A stretch of 64,000 nt of DNA from contig JBITNC010000001.1 of assembly GCA_050084985.1 (NCBI GenBank), positions 98,022,001 to 98,086,000 on the forward strand, read 5' to 3'. Shown in pieces: positions 11,075 through 23,760 of the stretch (positions within the stretch are counted from its first letter, which is position 1; every line of letters begins with the position of its first letter). Position numbers and translations under genes: made by a program. The notes below the pieces were generated by a model. The model made no database searches, was not told the origin of the DNA, and was given only the letters and a program-made list of their open reading frames with translations. This DNA comes from Nageia nagi. Lineage: Eukaryota; Pinophyta.

Positions 11075-12110
11075 TCATTGAAGTGATGTGGGGGCACCAA
11101 AATTAGTCTTGTATGCTCTCCCTTCATGAAATATCACATCCCAATTGATATGTAGCTTTTGGGAAACTAGATCATAGCAGCAATAGGCTTTGGACTCATT
11201 AGAGTATCCTATAAAGATACATTTGATGGATTTTTCATCCAATTTCTTCCTATTTTCCTTAGACACATCCACATAATAGGTAAAGCAAAAGATTTAGAGG
11301 TGTAAGAGACTAGGTTTCTTGCCAAACCAAGCCTCATAGGGAGTTGAATACTGCATGACCTTTGTAGGCTAGCGATTTAATATGTATATAGTAGTGTGTA
11401 CAACTTCCCCCCATAATGTGTTTTCCATGACCATTTCCTTAAACATGCTCCAGGACATCTCAACGATTATCCAATTCTTTATCTCAACCACTCCATTTTG
11501 TTATGGAGTGTAGAAATTTGTCTATGGTTACTTGATCCCATGTTTCTATCATAATTATTTGAATTCATTTGAAGTGAATTCACCACCACAATCTATATAG
11601 AACTTCTTAAGGTGATAGCCAGATTGCTTCTCAACAAGCACCTTGAAGTTAACAAAAAATTCAAAGGTGTCTTACTTGGTCAGTAATAAATACAACCAAC
11701 TCATCTAAGAAAAATCATCAGTAAAGATAAGCATATACCTACACTTGGCCAAGGTGGGAGTTTGCATAGGTTCACAAATATCAACATGCACTAGCTCTAA
11801 AGGTGCTTTTGCACAATAAGGATGGGAGGGAAATTTCTCTCTATTTTGTTTCCTAGAAATGCAACTCTCACAAAAGTATTAGGAGGTAGTAAGAAGGTTG
11901 GCATACCTATCACAAGCTTAGGTAATCAGTTGAGTGAGTTGAAGTTGATGTGGACACATATTCGATGCCACAACCAAGCAAGATCAATAGTAGATTTTAG
12001 GCATTTGGCTACTATCAGATGCATCCTTAGAATATACATGCAATTCTCAAACATTAGAATCATTGCAATAACCTACTTGTTAGTGTCATTAGTGATGATG
12101 TAGGTTTTCT
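11075..12110 (-). pseudogene. Copia integrase (element H)
   Basis: The C-terminal part is open at 11075-11272 and reads RKKLDEKSIKCIFIGYSNES followed by a degenerate YCCYD block, the usual copia integrase C-terminal signature. The core lies in broken frames to 12110. Confidence 0.75.
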
Positions 12111-12400
12111 TCTAGAAGACTAGACAATAGTCTTTCAAGCACATCTGTCTAATGCTAAGGAGATTATGCTTCAAGCCAAGAGCATACAAAGTGTCATGCA
12201 TGTGCATGATCTTACTGATATTTGCTTTAAAATCAATAGTATACTTTTTGACAATGTCAACTTGATTATTATAACCAAATTGGACTTTACCAAAAGTATT
12301 TTCCTCAAATTGAATAACTCTTTTTCTAATCATATGATTGGAACATCCACTATCTAGATACCAAATATGGTCATATATAACTTCAAAGTTATTATTGGTG
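12111..12400 (-). pseudogene. Copia aspartic protease (element H)
   Basis: HIWYLDSGCSNHMIRKRV is readable without interruption. The active-site D-S-G lies in codons at 12340-12354. It continues to the conserved LGLKHNLLSIRQM (about 12150). The active-site motif is intact, although the full polyprotein is not. Confidence 0.85.
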
Positions 12401-13200
12401 AGGAATTCATTATTACCATCATTCTCTTCATATTAGTTGGCTTTCTACTCCTTTTTCTTTTGATATCAATATTGCTCAATGTGACCATATTTTCCATAGA
12501 ATTCATTTTGTCAAGATGTTGAGCTCTAGCTTCTACTAGTTGATCAACCTCTTCCTCCATTATGGCTATCTCTTCTATGACCACTACCACCATGACCTCT
12601 TCCATGACATCTAGAAGTGGATTCTAAGATGAAGGAAATAGAAGGTCGTTCATTCAGTTAGATTTTGTGTTAGAATGCTTGGTCCATGTTCTCAGCTTTA
12701 TCTTGGATTTTATGCTCATATGTTTGCAAGCTTCCAAGTAATTTTGAGAGACTAAGTTGAGTTAAGTACGTAGAATCCTCAATTATAGTGGTGAGAGGAA
12801 CAAAATTCTAAAAAAGGCTTCTCAACACCTTCTCTGTAATCCATATATCATCAAGCTGCTCACCATGTGAATGAAGTGCATTCACCAAATCTTGAACTCT
12901 ATTCATAAAGAGTTCAACACTCTCAACATCTCCCTTCTGGAGAGATTTGAACTCCCATCATAAGAGTTGTAGCTTGGCTACTCTAACTCCAGATGATCCC
13001 TTGTAGGTACTCTCAAGAGTGTCCCATGCAACTTTGGAGAACTTGCATTATACAATCTTAGGAAAGAATGTAACATATATCCCACTTTTTATAGCAAACA
13101 AAGCTTTGGAATCCTTTTTTTGGGTCTTCATATATATCTTTTTCATTGGTTTTAAGATTAAATTTTTGCCTAAACACTTCCCTAGGGAATCTAAATTTTA
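12401..13200 (-). pseudogene. Copia gag (element H)
   Basis: Readable blocks include KALFAIKSG, VAWDTLESTYKGSSGVRVAK, VESVELFMNRVQDLVNALHS and a GRGHGG-type basic stretch. Remains of a zinc knuckle (YGKYGHIEQY, cysteines lost) lie near 12480. Several stops sit where copia gag has Arg or Gln, for example LQLL-stop-WEF. Confidence 0.8.
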
Positions 13201-13204
13201 GTAG

Positions 13205-16020
13205 CCTGGTTGAAAATGTTCTAAAGTGAGGCAACACCTTTTCTGAAAAATATTATAGCTCTATTCCATTGAGTTTAGGCCAAAGCTAGAATCTAGTGTT
13301 GGATGGTCAGAGATCACCTAATAGCTAGAGTGTCTAAGGAGACACTATTATGTCTACCACCACCTTTGTAGCTAAACCAAGGCTTGAAAACTTCCCATGC
13401 TTTTCAAATTATCTTACAAATAAAGGGACCCACAATTTTGATTAGCATGGGAGCCATAATGAGTGTGGGGAAATCCAAGTTTTTTCAAACTTATTTTCCT
13501 AAAGGAATTCCTTAAGAAATATAATGTCTAATGAGATTTTCCAAGCTTCTAAGCCTTAGCAGGACCAAATAGTCCATTTAGTGCTTAGAGCATGCCTTGT
13601 ATCTAGAAATTAAAAATGCCCATACAACTAGAGAGTTTAGGGAGGCAACAATACTCTTATGAAACTTTGTAGAATCCTTTTTTGTCCTTGGTACTTTCCC
13701 AAAAAAAGTCTCTAAGCAGTTTCTCAAAATTTTTACAATAATTTTGGGAGGTAATCCAATAAGCTGAGTAATAAACATGGGTGTAAGCTAACACCTTGGA
13801 ACAAATCTAGAATTTTTTAGCAAGTGAAAGCTTCTTGAAAACCCAGTATGCTAGCTTTTTTCCACTTGTTGAATAACATAGCTCCAAATTTGAGCAAGAA
13901 TGGATTGAAAAGTAAAGGGGATCCCTAAAAACTTAAACATCTCTCTAGGATGAATCCATTACCATTGGTATGAAATAATTTAATCAAGAGTATCTATCAT
14001 AGCTTGTCTATAGGAGAAGGTTTTCCTCCACTGAATGGAGGACCCTAAGGCATTACAAAAAGTATCAAGACATTAAAAAGCTTTTGAAAAGAAGGTTGAT
14101 GTTCTCTTAAAGTGAAGAAGGATTCATAAACAAAGTAATCATTAATAATATAACCTTGATTCCCTAGAAAGGAAATACCTCAAACCAGTCCTTGGGAGGA
14201 TTTACTAGTAAGAATATACCCAAATGCTTCAATGGTTAAAACATATAGAGAGGGGGCTAATGGAAAACCCTATCTAACTAATCTAAAAAGTCCATATTTT
14301 TTTGTTTACATACCATCTAGGATGATGTTTTTTGATGCATAAAAAAAAGTATTTTGACTGATAGAAGAAAGGTAAGACCAAATACTAGGTCCTGAAGCAT
14401 GGCCATAATAAAATTCTATTCCATTTTATCATATGCTTTTCAAAATCAATTTTGAAAAAATGAAGTATTTTGATTGAGAAGTATGAGCCTGCTCTATTTC
14501 TTCCTAGACAACAATCACATTATCAAGAATATATCTTCTTTAAATGAACCTAATTTATTTAGTTTGAACAATTTGAGGTAGAAGAGGTTTAAGATTTAAA
14601 GTAAGAGCTATAGCTATAATTTTATAACTAACATTAAGCAGAGTGATAGGCCTCCAACTAGTGATAATGTTAGGGTTCCCTAATTTGGGAATCAACTTAA
14701 TATTACATTTATTGATAATTGATCCCAATGAACTAGTTGAAAGTTCTTCCTTGCAAACATTTAGAAGGTCCTAACCCACTTCATCCCATAGTTTCCTATA
14801 TAATTCACAAGGGAATTCATCAAGCCCAAGTGCTTTCTCATTGACCATGAAAGAGAGATCCATCTTTAGATCATCAACTGAGAGGATACGATCACATTCC
14901 TCTTTTAAAATGAGAAAGCTTATCAAGAATCATACTACAACACTCTTCCAAAGCTTATTTATTTTTGGATTTGAAATACTAAGAGGAAAAAAAACCTATT
15001 GGTAGTGTTTGGCAAAAGCATTGGTAATACTGGGGGGTCTGTGACTCGAACATCTTTGTCCATGATGGCTTTGAATTTGGCTATAATTCTAGGAAACTTT
15101 AGTCATTGAAAGAACTTTGTGGTAACTTTATCTTAAATATAAAGCTAATGAAGCTAGGCTTGAATTTGAGCACCCTTGGACTCATAAATTTCCACTTTCC
15201 TTAATTCATGTTGAAGAGCATCCACATATTGTTGAAGTGAAGTACTCTAGGGGTTAGCTTCTAGCTGAATTGAGGCTTGGAAAAACTTTCTCTAAAGGCA
15301 TTATTTGACTATTTGAAAATGTAAGCAAGTTCAATTTCTAGAACTCTTAGGAAAATGTAATTTTAGAGGATAACATCATTCCACCAATCAATCCACCTAA
15401 AAGTATGGAGGGCCTAGGAACCAAATTCTAGACCCAATGAGTATGGGCTACAAATGCTAGGTCATGTAAAAAAGACACATTAAGATAAAATTAAGAATGT
15501 AACACCTTAATAATATATGAGGGGAGACTATTTTTAAAATAATTGGCATATTATCAAAGATTTTATTATCAAGGAAGAGATCACTAGAGGTGAATCTTGG
15601 GCAAGGCCATGAAAGGAAAATCTAGGATGGTCCATGAGTATGGCCTAGTCTAACCTCTTCAATACTTTATTTTCCTCCTCTTAGAAGTTACATCAAGTGA
15701 ACCAAATAGATTTTTAAAATTTTTAAGGAGTGTGATAGGCATTGGGGTCAACTAATCCATGCTTTTTCTTGAGAAAAAACCAAGCATCTCTCTCTCCCAC
15801 ACACCAACGCATAAGGAGTCTACCAAATTTATCTTCCAACTTTTTGACAATGTTAAAATCATTGCAAAAAAAACCATATTCTTGGTGGTATTTATAAGGT
15901 AATAAAATTCCATAAATCATATATATTAGGTCCTTGATTAGAGGTATATATTTTCATAATACTGAAAGGTTTCCCATCAATGTTAAACAATGTCCACACT
16001 ACCTAGTTCGAGGGGTCCAT
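13205..16020 (-). pseudogene. LINE ORF2: endonuclease, RT and thumb
   Basis: On the minus strand, from right to left, the endonuclease is open at 15723-15920 with CNDFNIVKKLEDKFG (family: G-D-F-N), followed by KVLKRLD and DSPLVISS blocks (about 15590-15680). The RT shows LGLDEFPCELYRKLWDE (about 14770-14830), GFPLAPSLYVLTIEAFGY (about 14210-14260) and a degenerate catalytic box near 14130. The thumb follows (IGLPPKIIVKILRN, 13700-13760). ORF1 and the poly(A) end are not recognised. The 3' side abuts the gag of copia H. Confidence 0.75.
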
Positions 16021-18317
16021 ACCTTAAGAGACTAGCATCGAGTTTTCCATAAACTTTGATTTAAGAACTAATTAAAATACCCAATATATTTAATTTATAC
16101 TCTCATTTATTAAGTATATATTTTTTTAAAAATCCTTTCTCCAAATTGTTCAAGAGCCAATGCTTAACTTCTAAATATTTTAAGCTATTACAAAACTTTA
16201 AAATATTATCTCAATAAAAATTCTTTAATAAAATACTATCACTTACAAATTAAAAATCATATATATATATAGAATTACAATTTTACCTCATCATGAGGTC
16301 TTTACTCCATCATAAATTCAAAAGGATTAAGATTTATAAAATTTATCACTATCTCCATATCAGTATAGTAACTTAGGATAAGGCCTTATGGATTCTCCTC
16401 TTGAGATATATTTCTTGAAATCTAACTCAATCCTCTCTCTAAAATCCATTCTCCATTAAACTTAATTTATAATACATTAAATATCTTAATATAAAAAATA
16501 TTACAATAATACTCTTACCCATTTGAAATTTATCTCCATTTGAATTATTCTACCAGCAATATGGTTATGAATCTCTCCTCCCATGAATCCATTTTGTTAT
16601 AATATCATTTATTTATTTAATATTGAGTTTTAAAATAGTAAATTTCATTTACTATTTAATTTATTTTATTAACCCTATATCTAACAATTTTAAATCTTAA
16701 TAAATAAATACCATATATGGGATAGAATTTAGTAAAGGTACCATTATGTGTCATAAGATTAAGGTTAAGGGAAGCCATGTGATCCTAATTAAACTAACAT
16801 ATCATTCAATTACATCACAATCCATCCACATGGACTTTGCCTTTTCACATGTGACTCCACCAACTCTCCTGGAGCCCACCCTATGTGCTCTATATTTTCT
16901 AAGAGAACTGAGCACACTAGGTGTGGTTACATAAGCACAATACCATAACATAATTGAATGATATTCCCATATGTTTAATGGAAAATATATTTCCTTATAT
17001 TTACTAATGAGACCATGATGCAAAGAATGGTATTATAAGTGTGCTATTTTCCCTAGATGTTTGAGAATACGGTAGATAACATACAATTGAACTAATTGAG
17101 ATTTCTATTATGGAAGGGTCATCCAATGTGCTAAATGATATGGTAGAGATATGAGGGGAATAACACATATCCAAAATATAATATATAGATAAGATACTTG
17201 TGTATTTTGGAATGGTGTTGGATATTTCTACTAATCTTAAGATATAACACTAGATAACAACATAGGGGAGGAAGGCATAAATAGATATGATAAGGTTTCA
17301 TCATATAAGGATAATCCTCTAATGAATGGGAGTGAGGAGGAGGTGCATCCATCACTAGAAGGAGATGATGTCAAATCCATAGATATCTATGACACACAAT
17401 GATAGGTTACATGACCTACACTAATATATTTGTATATGGATGAGGGAAGATATAATTAGAGAGGTAATATGATGATAAGAGATAAAAATAAGATAAAAAA
17501 TAGGAGATCCCTCTAACTAATGATGATGATGATGGATCTCATATAGATGGAATAATATTATTGGAAAAAGAGGAAGCTGATCCAATTCAATATATTTCCC
17601 CACTAGATCATATTGAGTAATTGAATTGGGTACCATGAGATTCACATATATAGTAAATTATTTATATTTAATTAACATTTTCTAGGTTGAGAGTTTATTA
17701 TTAATATGTATATGAATGTGTGGTAGATAAAATAGGTATGATAGATCATTGATGAAAAGTAATCCTAATAAATTATTAAAATTATTAGTAATGATAATTA
17801 TTTTTCTAAGGAGAGTATCATGAGATATGTAGGCATAATATCCACATTTTGAGGTATCCCTATAAGCATGAGAATAACTAGAGGAACTCAAGGATAAACT
17901 AATAATAATGATGGAAAAAGGGTTACATAAGTTGTAAAGAAAACCATATCCCCATCACTACCATTAAGGGTAGTAATGTATATTACATTATCATAGTAGT
18001 TCACTAAGGAGAAATGATGAAATAATACTACATAAGTAAAGTTAAGCTAGAGTTAAGGATTAATATGAATAATTTTGGGCTCTTTATGAGAATATTATAT
18101 CCATGAATTAAACACTTGAGGGTTCAAGCATGAGGATAGTGATAACATGATCTATGATGTTGGTGGCTTAGTCATTGTTCTTGTAGGAAGGGTGAGGATT
18201 TTGTTGAAGGTACTAGGGCTAAGGAATTACATGTATCTAGAACTTGATTATACTTTAAGACACCATATCAATATTTATTAATAAGTCAAAAATAAATAAA
18301 TTAAGTATGATAAATAT
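16021..18317. other. Unassigned DNA flanking nest element A
   Basis: No conserved coding motif was found. A perfect 14-bp inverted repeat, ATATCATTCAATTA at 16799-16812 and its complement at 16951-16964, bounds a 166-bp segment and could be a small decayed MITE. Simple AT and GATGAT runs occur (16255-16266, 17518-17532). Confidence 0.4.
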
Positions 18318-18716
18318 TGGATGTTAAGCTAGACTTAGTAGAGGCCTTATGTTTATTAATACTTAAGTATTTATGAATACTAAGGCCACATGTACTTAAA
18401 TTCTATTAGAAATATGTGTATATACATGGATAATTGTATTGGTGATTAGTTTATGGTTAATATTACATATGTTTTTGTGTATCTAAACATTATGATTAAT
18501 TCACATGAATTAGGAGTTCTTAAGCTTATTTAAAGGTCACTCTTAGCCAACATTATAATCATATTATGGATCATTTTTTTATCACTTATTATTATTGTGA
18601 TATTATTTAAGGATTAATTGCCTATCCAATATTATTGTGTTCTTTTTTGTTTTAATACATTCATTATATGGAATGCTTAAGATGTTCAATTTGTTTATAA
18701 TATTAATAATTCTTCA
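18318..18716 (+). repeat. 5' LTR of element A
   Basis: It starts TGGATGTTAAG and ends TTCTTCA. It aligns with 30545-30703 (TGTTAGATGTTAAC start, shared AAGGCCACAT block) and with 46290-46499 (shared TTAGCC and TTCTTCA end). A TATA-like TTATTTAAAGG lies near 18527. Confidence 0.8.
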
Positions 18717-18729
18717 TGGTATCAAAACC
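18717..18729 (+). other. Primer-binding site of element A
   Basis: TGGTATCAAAACC directly follows the LTR. It differs little from TGGTATCAGAGCC, the plant initiator-methionine tRNA complement used by many plant LTR elements, and fixes the plus orientation. Confidence 0.8.
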
Positions 18730-19204
18730 ATTAGGAGATTCCATTAAGGAATAATTAAAGAGATAACTTTTCTTACAAAGGCTCTAGTATTTTTGTAAAT
18801 TTAAGAGTTTGTAATATTAGATGCAAAATCTATTTTGAGGGTTGAAGAAAATGATGAGAAAAAACTATGATTAAAAATTTATATTATTTTGATGGTCAAA
18901 TTGTAAGATCTTGCCAAAATAAGATTTTTAAAAAATATTAAAATAAAATTAGTTGTGCAAATTAATTTATGATGAATATTACAAAATCATTTATAGACAT
19001 AGAATCCTCACAAAAAATTGGCTAAGATAGTTATGCAAATTTATAGATTATATAATCTTATTCATTGAAATCATTATTAATGAATGATATCTAAGTTTAC
19101 ATTAATTATTGAAGTTCATATTTTGAATTTTAAATTTGAATTTTGTAATGAATATATAGATATTAGGAAGGAAAAATTAATTTAAAAAATTATTTTAGAA
19201 TTGC

Positions 19205-19400
19205 ACACCAATTAACCTAGCTAAGTCGCTTAGCCTAATTAGTTGAGGTGCTTTAACCCATAAGTGGGAGGTCATAGGTTTAAATCCCTTCGACTCCTTC
19301 CATCAACTAATTATCGTATTGATGTTTCCTTATTGCATAACTTCACATATAAACTAAGAAATTTATGTATACTTAGTAATAAAAATTTGCAAACCTGGTC
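19205..19400 (+). repeat. tRNA-derived SINE-like unit
   Basis: A Pol III A-box-like TAGCCTAATTAG (19231-19242) and a B-box-like GGTTTAAATCC (19277-19287) are about 35 bp apart, and between them GTGGGAGGTCATA resembles the tRNA-related head of plant SINEs. It sits in A's leader between primer site and gag. The 3' end and a target duplication are not clear. A decayed tRNA pseudogene is an alternative. Confidence 0.5.
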
Positions 19401-20380
19401 AATAATACAATTTAACAAGATATTGTAAATTAGTAGGTGACATAAATGATGAACTTGCAAAGGTAATAAGTGATTTTAATATTGTAGATATAGTTGTTTT
19501 TGATATGGAAGATACATTTAGTGCTAATATTAAAATGTAATTGGTATTAATGTTGTAGGTACAAGTGTTACAAAGGTGGTAGATTTACATTGCAAAATTG
19601 GTACCATGTGGTGGACTATAAAATGTCCATTTTATTAACTTTTGCTTAGTTTTTTGTAAATTATTATAAGCCATATATTTTTTTTGTATGGAGTTTTGAG
19701 GTAATTTATTTTTTAAATTTGGATATACTTTTTATCTCTACAATTACTGCACTTAATTTTCTTTATTTAATAATAATATTTTCAAAAAATAGCAAAATAC
19801 ACTTTGTGTATTATAAATTCCCTGGATGGGGATAACTTCTTGATTTGGAGGAGTGAGGTAATGTTGGTATTGATTGCTCAAAATTTGGGGCATACTCTTG
19901 TGATTAATAATTATAAATAAGGTTAAAGAGAAGAATAATTCAAATTGTGTGGGTGATATTGGTGATGAATATGAAATTGCAGTTGTGATATTTAGCCAAT
20001 GAGCATCCATCCAAATAAAGGAACTATGGGAGATATTGAATGAGGTATTTGGAAACTTTTAGTAATAGGATTGTTAAGTTTCACAAAAAGTTAAATTATA
20101 TATGATTTAGGATTTTGAATTGATAAGTGTATTTTAAAATAGAATTTTTCATTTACAATATTCTATTAGGATTATATGTGGTAAGGAGACAAATGAGAAG
20201 GAAATGGTTGAGAGTATTCTTGATAACTACCTAGTAGTTTTGAATATTTAATGTCTAATTTGAAAAAATAATTTGAAGCTTGAAAATCATTAAGGACTTA
20301 CTATAATGAGAAGGATTTAATAAATCCTTAAAATGAGGTTGATAGGGGTATTGGGACTTTAGGCAAGAATCAATATCTTT
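19401..20380 (+). other. Element A leader and gag N-terminus, unreadable
   Basis: By position this should encode gag. Frames are too broken to show a domain until the zinc-knuckle region. Confidence 0.4.
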
Positions 20381-20630
20381 GGGTAAAAGAGGATAAGGCT
20401 CAAGATAAATATAAAAAGAAGGATCAAGATGAAAATGAGGATGATGAAATTAAGGAAAATAAGGGATGATATTATTATGATAAAGTTTAAATCATAAGGT
20501 GGAGGAATGTTGGAATATAATGAAGGCCTTGAAAAAGGATATGGAGGCTTTGAAGGCTAGGTATTATCAAGGAGATTCTTCTAGTGGCACTATGTTATCA
20601 ATGAGTATCTCACAATAAGGACATATATAT
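20381..20630 (+). pseudogene. Element A gag, zinc-knuckle region
   Basis: A lysine- and acid-rich stretch (QDKYKKKDQDENEDDEIKE) precedes a decayed CCHC knuckle reading G-Y-Y-Y-D-K-V ... H-K-V-E-E-C-W. The first two cysteines are gone while the His and the last Cys remain. KALKKDMEALKARYYQGDSS follows. Confidence 0.6.
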
Positions 20631-20959
20631 TTTCAAGTTACTATGTAAGTAAAAAAAATAGTCTAATAAGGATTGTGCATTAATTAAGGTGCCTCTTCCT
20701 ATATTACCATAAATAAAAGTTCATTTGGGATGTATTCTATGTACTAAATTATACATTAATTCTTTATTCATATATCAATTGAATGAAGTTGAAAACAAAG
20801 TAGATGTTTTTAAGGATAATGTCCACATCAAGGATATAAGGGAAACATCAAACTCATTACTATTTGAAGTTGTTGGTGAGGCTTGAAAGCTATTCAAGAT
20901 TATTAAGATGAATGATATGAACAAGTTATGCTATTTGAAAGTGGGATACTTGAACTATG

Positions 20960-21840
20960 GATGACTTCATTTTATGAGATAAAGGGATTTATGAAAGGTA
21001 TGTTTTTATCTCTTTCTCTTCCTAGAGGTAATATGAGAGTTATATGCTTGGAAAACAGCATAGGAATGTATTTAAAGTTGAGAAAGTAAATAGGGATTCT
21101 AGTTTATTGAAGTTAATTTATTCATATTTGTGTGATCTTATGAGTATGAATTTGGATGGTGTATTTATATATATCTCTCTTTCATTAATGATTACTATTA
21201 AAAGTACGGTCTACTTTTTAAAATTTAAGAGTGATATTTTAGAGCAATTTAATATGTTCAAGACTATGGTAGATAAGTAATTTGATATATTTATTAAGAT
21301 TTTGAAGACTTGTAATCAAATGAATATGTGATTAATAATTTTGATTTATTTTGTAAGAAACATTTTATTATTCAAAAATGTACCATGCCCTATACTCCAT
21401 AATAAAATGGGATAACCAAGAGTAAGAATAGGGTACTTGTTGAGATGTCTATATGTATGTCTCATAGAGGAAATTGTGATTTTAAATTACAGAATGAGAT
21501 GGCTACATATGCATTATATATAGTGAACCACTCACCTAGTAGGGATTCAAGAGCAATGAATTCAAATTATAAGTGAAGAGGGATCAATCCAAGTGTCAAA
21601 CACTTGAGAGTATTTAGTTATGATGATTTTGTATATATTAGAAATGAGAGAATAACTAAATTCTAGTCAATGAGTAAAAAGTACATCTTCATAGAGTACA
21701 TTTAGGTAACCAAGGAATAAAAACTTTGTGATCCACTAGCATCGAGAATTATTGAGAATAGTATTGTGAGGTTCGATGATAAAATCCTTACTACTCATGC
21801 AAATTATTCTAATTTATCAAAGTTTCTTGATATAGAGTCA
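20960..21840 (+). pseudogene. Element A integrase
   Basis: The open piece 21044-21280 reads GKQHRNVFKVEKVNRDSS, then LLKLIYSYLCDLMSM and VYFLKFKSDILEQFNMFK, closely following the copia integrase core start, which in the family has H-S-D at the first catalytic Asp. Here the Asp position is Tyr (L-I-Y-S-Y). The C-terminal end shows HLRVFSYDDFVYIRNER (about 21600-21650) and SKKYIFIEY. A glycine- and histidine-rich linker follows to about 22150. Confidence 0.8.
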
Positions 21841-22356
21841 TCATAATATTTTGAGTGATCTTATTCTTCTAATTGTCTCATGATTTACCTTATGGTGTAC
21901 ATAATAGATCTTATGGTGAGCATGGTAATGGACATAGAAGGGATCTTCATTTTTAGGATGGAGATAGTGGTCTTCACATGAATGGTGAAAATCTTAGTTC
22001 TAACAATGATAGTATTCACTTGGATGGTGAGAATTATTATTGTTATATTTATAATGGTAATAATATGGCTCATTATAGAGAGTATGAACTTGATGATTAT
22101 GGTTAGAATACTCATTTAATGAATATAGTTATGACATAGTATTCAAATAAAGAATTAGGTTATTTTTAGATTAGGTTTACATTGAGGATGCTCCATGTGA
22201 GTCATTAGACTTGTATAATATTTAGGAGAGGCCTTGTGGATAGGTTCATCAAGTAAATTTTACACTTATGTATAAAATTAAGTGAGGGAAGGAATATTCT
22301 TTTACTTTTAAATAAGAATATAGGAAACTTGAGAGATATGCAACTATGAAGAATGA

Positions 22357-22361
22357 GTATG
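22357..22361 (+). other. Target duplication of element D, left copy
   Basis: GTATG here and ATATG at 29040-29044 flank D with one mismatch. On the left A's RT frame reads ATMKNEY, and on the right it continues with GALVRNYTWDLV, as expected for an uninterrupted copia RT. Confidence 0.7.
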
Positions 22362-23141
22362 TGATTCAAAATGGGTCAATTTGAAAGTTTGGTCATCGAT
22401 GAGTGGATATTTTTACACCTAATATTTCTATGCTCAAAATCAGACATACTCAAGCAGTTTGGTCTATTGGATTAATAAAGTAAACATTATGGATATCATA
22501 CAAGCCAAATGATAGGGCATTGATGTCATTCCTTCATATTATTAGCATGGGAAAAATTGAAGGTTCAAGGTTATTTTAGTTATCATAACTAGTTTCATAA
22601 TCATTTCATCAATTTGGGAGGTTATTTGATGGTATATAGTTTTATATCTTCTGTTATAATCCAATGTTGATGGTTAGAAAAAGTTTTGACATTTCTATTG
22701 GATTGTTGAGACATGCTTTGAAGATGCAAATCTAATTCAAGGATATTTTAAAGAGGTTGTAGGTTTAAGGAGTTTTCTATGCTAGGATAATGTTATGTCC
22801 ACAATCTTGCAATTTGTAATCATCATATTGATCCTCACAATGAAGAAGAGATATTAAACTGGATGTACGTCCATATTTGGAGGAACCATTATAAATTTGA
22901 CTATGTTATCTTGTATGATTGTTATTTTGATATTATTAGTTACTAATTTCATTTTTTATTGTAATTTCATACTTAATTTCATAAATAAACTCTACTAGAA
23001 GAGGAGTATCAACATCCTATTTCTCTACAATTTAGGATGCCAATGCCCCATTTCTTGCATAACTAGGTCCTAACATTTAAATTATATAATTTGTATTTGA
23101 TGAACTCTTAAATAACCTACCTTATAAAGTTTTATAGACCA
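22362..23141 (+). repeat. 5' LTR of element D
   Basis: It starts TGATTCAAAATGGG and ends TTTTATAGACCA. Long blocks are shared with 28353-29039. Just after it, TAGTATCATAATTC (from 23144) could be a decayed TGGTATCAGAG-type primer site. Confidence 0.8.
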
Positions 23142-23356
23142 TATAGTATCATAATTCATTTGGTAGTTTGAATTATGAATTATTAATGCAAGTGAGAATG
23201 TCTCAAAAAGGGGAATTATTTTCTATTGATATTAAGATTGCAAGAAGGCATATAAGAATGAATTCCATGGAAATTTAGGAAGGAAGAAAACACAAATTAA
23301 TAGATTTTGATTTGAGTTCTAAATTTGAAAAGATATTTCTTGAAATATAGAGAAAT

Positions 23357-23760
23357 ATGGATAGAATCATAGAATTACTTCAAGGAAGACAAACCAAGGA
23401 GGAGCCAAGGAGACCTAAGTTTGATAGAAGACCAATTAATGTTGTTGGGCCTTCTCATATCACTATATCATTTCCATTTAAATTAGATGAAAAAGTTAAA
23501 ATACCTAATTTTGGAGAAGATGTAGATGTTAAGAACCTCAACAATTAGTTGAAACAACTTGAATACTTGAGGTATATTTTCAGATTCAATGTATTTATAA
23601 TGATGTTCATAAAATTTCATTTCTAAGATTGAAAATGGGAGGTAATGCTTTGATTTGGTGGGAGATTCATGTTGAATCACTCAATCACAAAAACCATTCA
23701 TCCATATCTTCTTGGTAAGAATTCAAGAATATATTAAGTGATTAATTCTATCCTTTGGGT
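23357..23760 (+). pseudogene. Gypsy gag (element D)
   Basis: MDRIIELLQGRQTKEEPR begins an open piece leading to KVKIPNFGEDVDVKNLNN, then out of frame to NALIWWE. This is the retrotransposon gag pattern of a leading F-x-G block, a W-L helix and a W-W-E block. Stops fall at positions that are Trp in the family, for example after NLNN. Confidence 0.75.

Larger units (their letters stand above)
9321..13200 (-). mobile_element. Copia element H, internal region gag to RNase H
   Basis: A nearly complete copia coding region on the minus strand, in the order gag, protease, integrase, RT, RNase H and polypurine tract (top strand 9321-9338). About 3.9 kb remain. All parts carry frameshifts and stops. 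The 5' LTR and the gag N-terminus are missing where LINE sequence begins at about 13205. Confidence 0.85.

Noticed and set aside
19231-19287. Functional tRNA gene
   Set aside because: A and B boxes are present, but I could not assemble a full cloverleaf with a matching acceptor stem.
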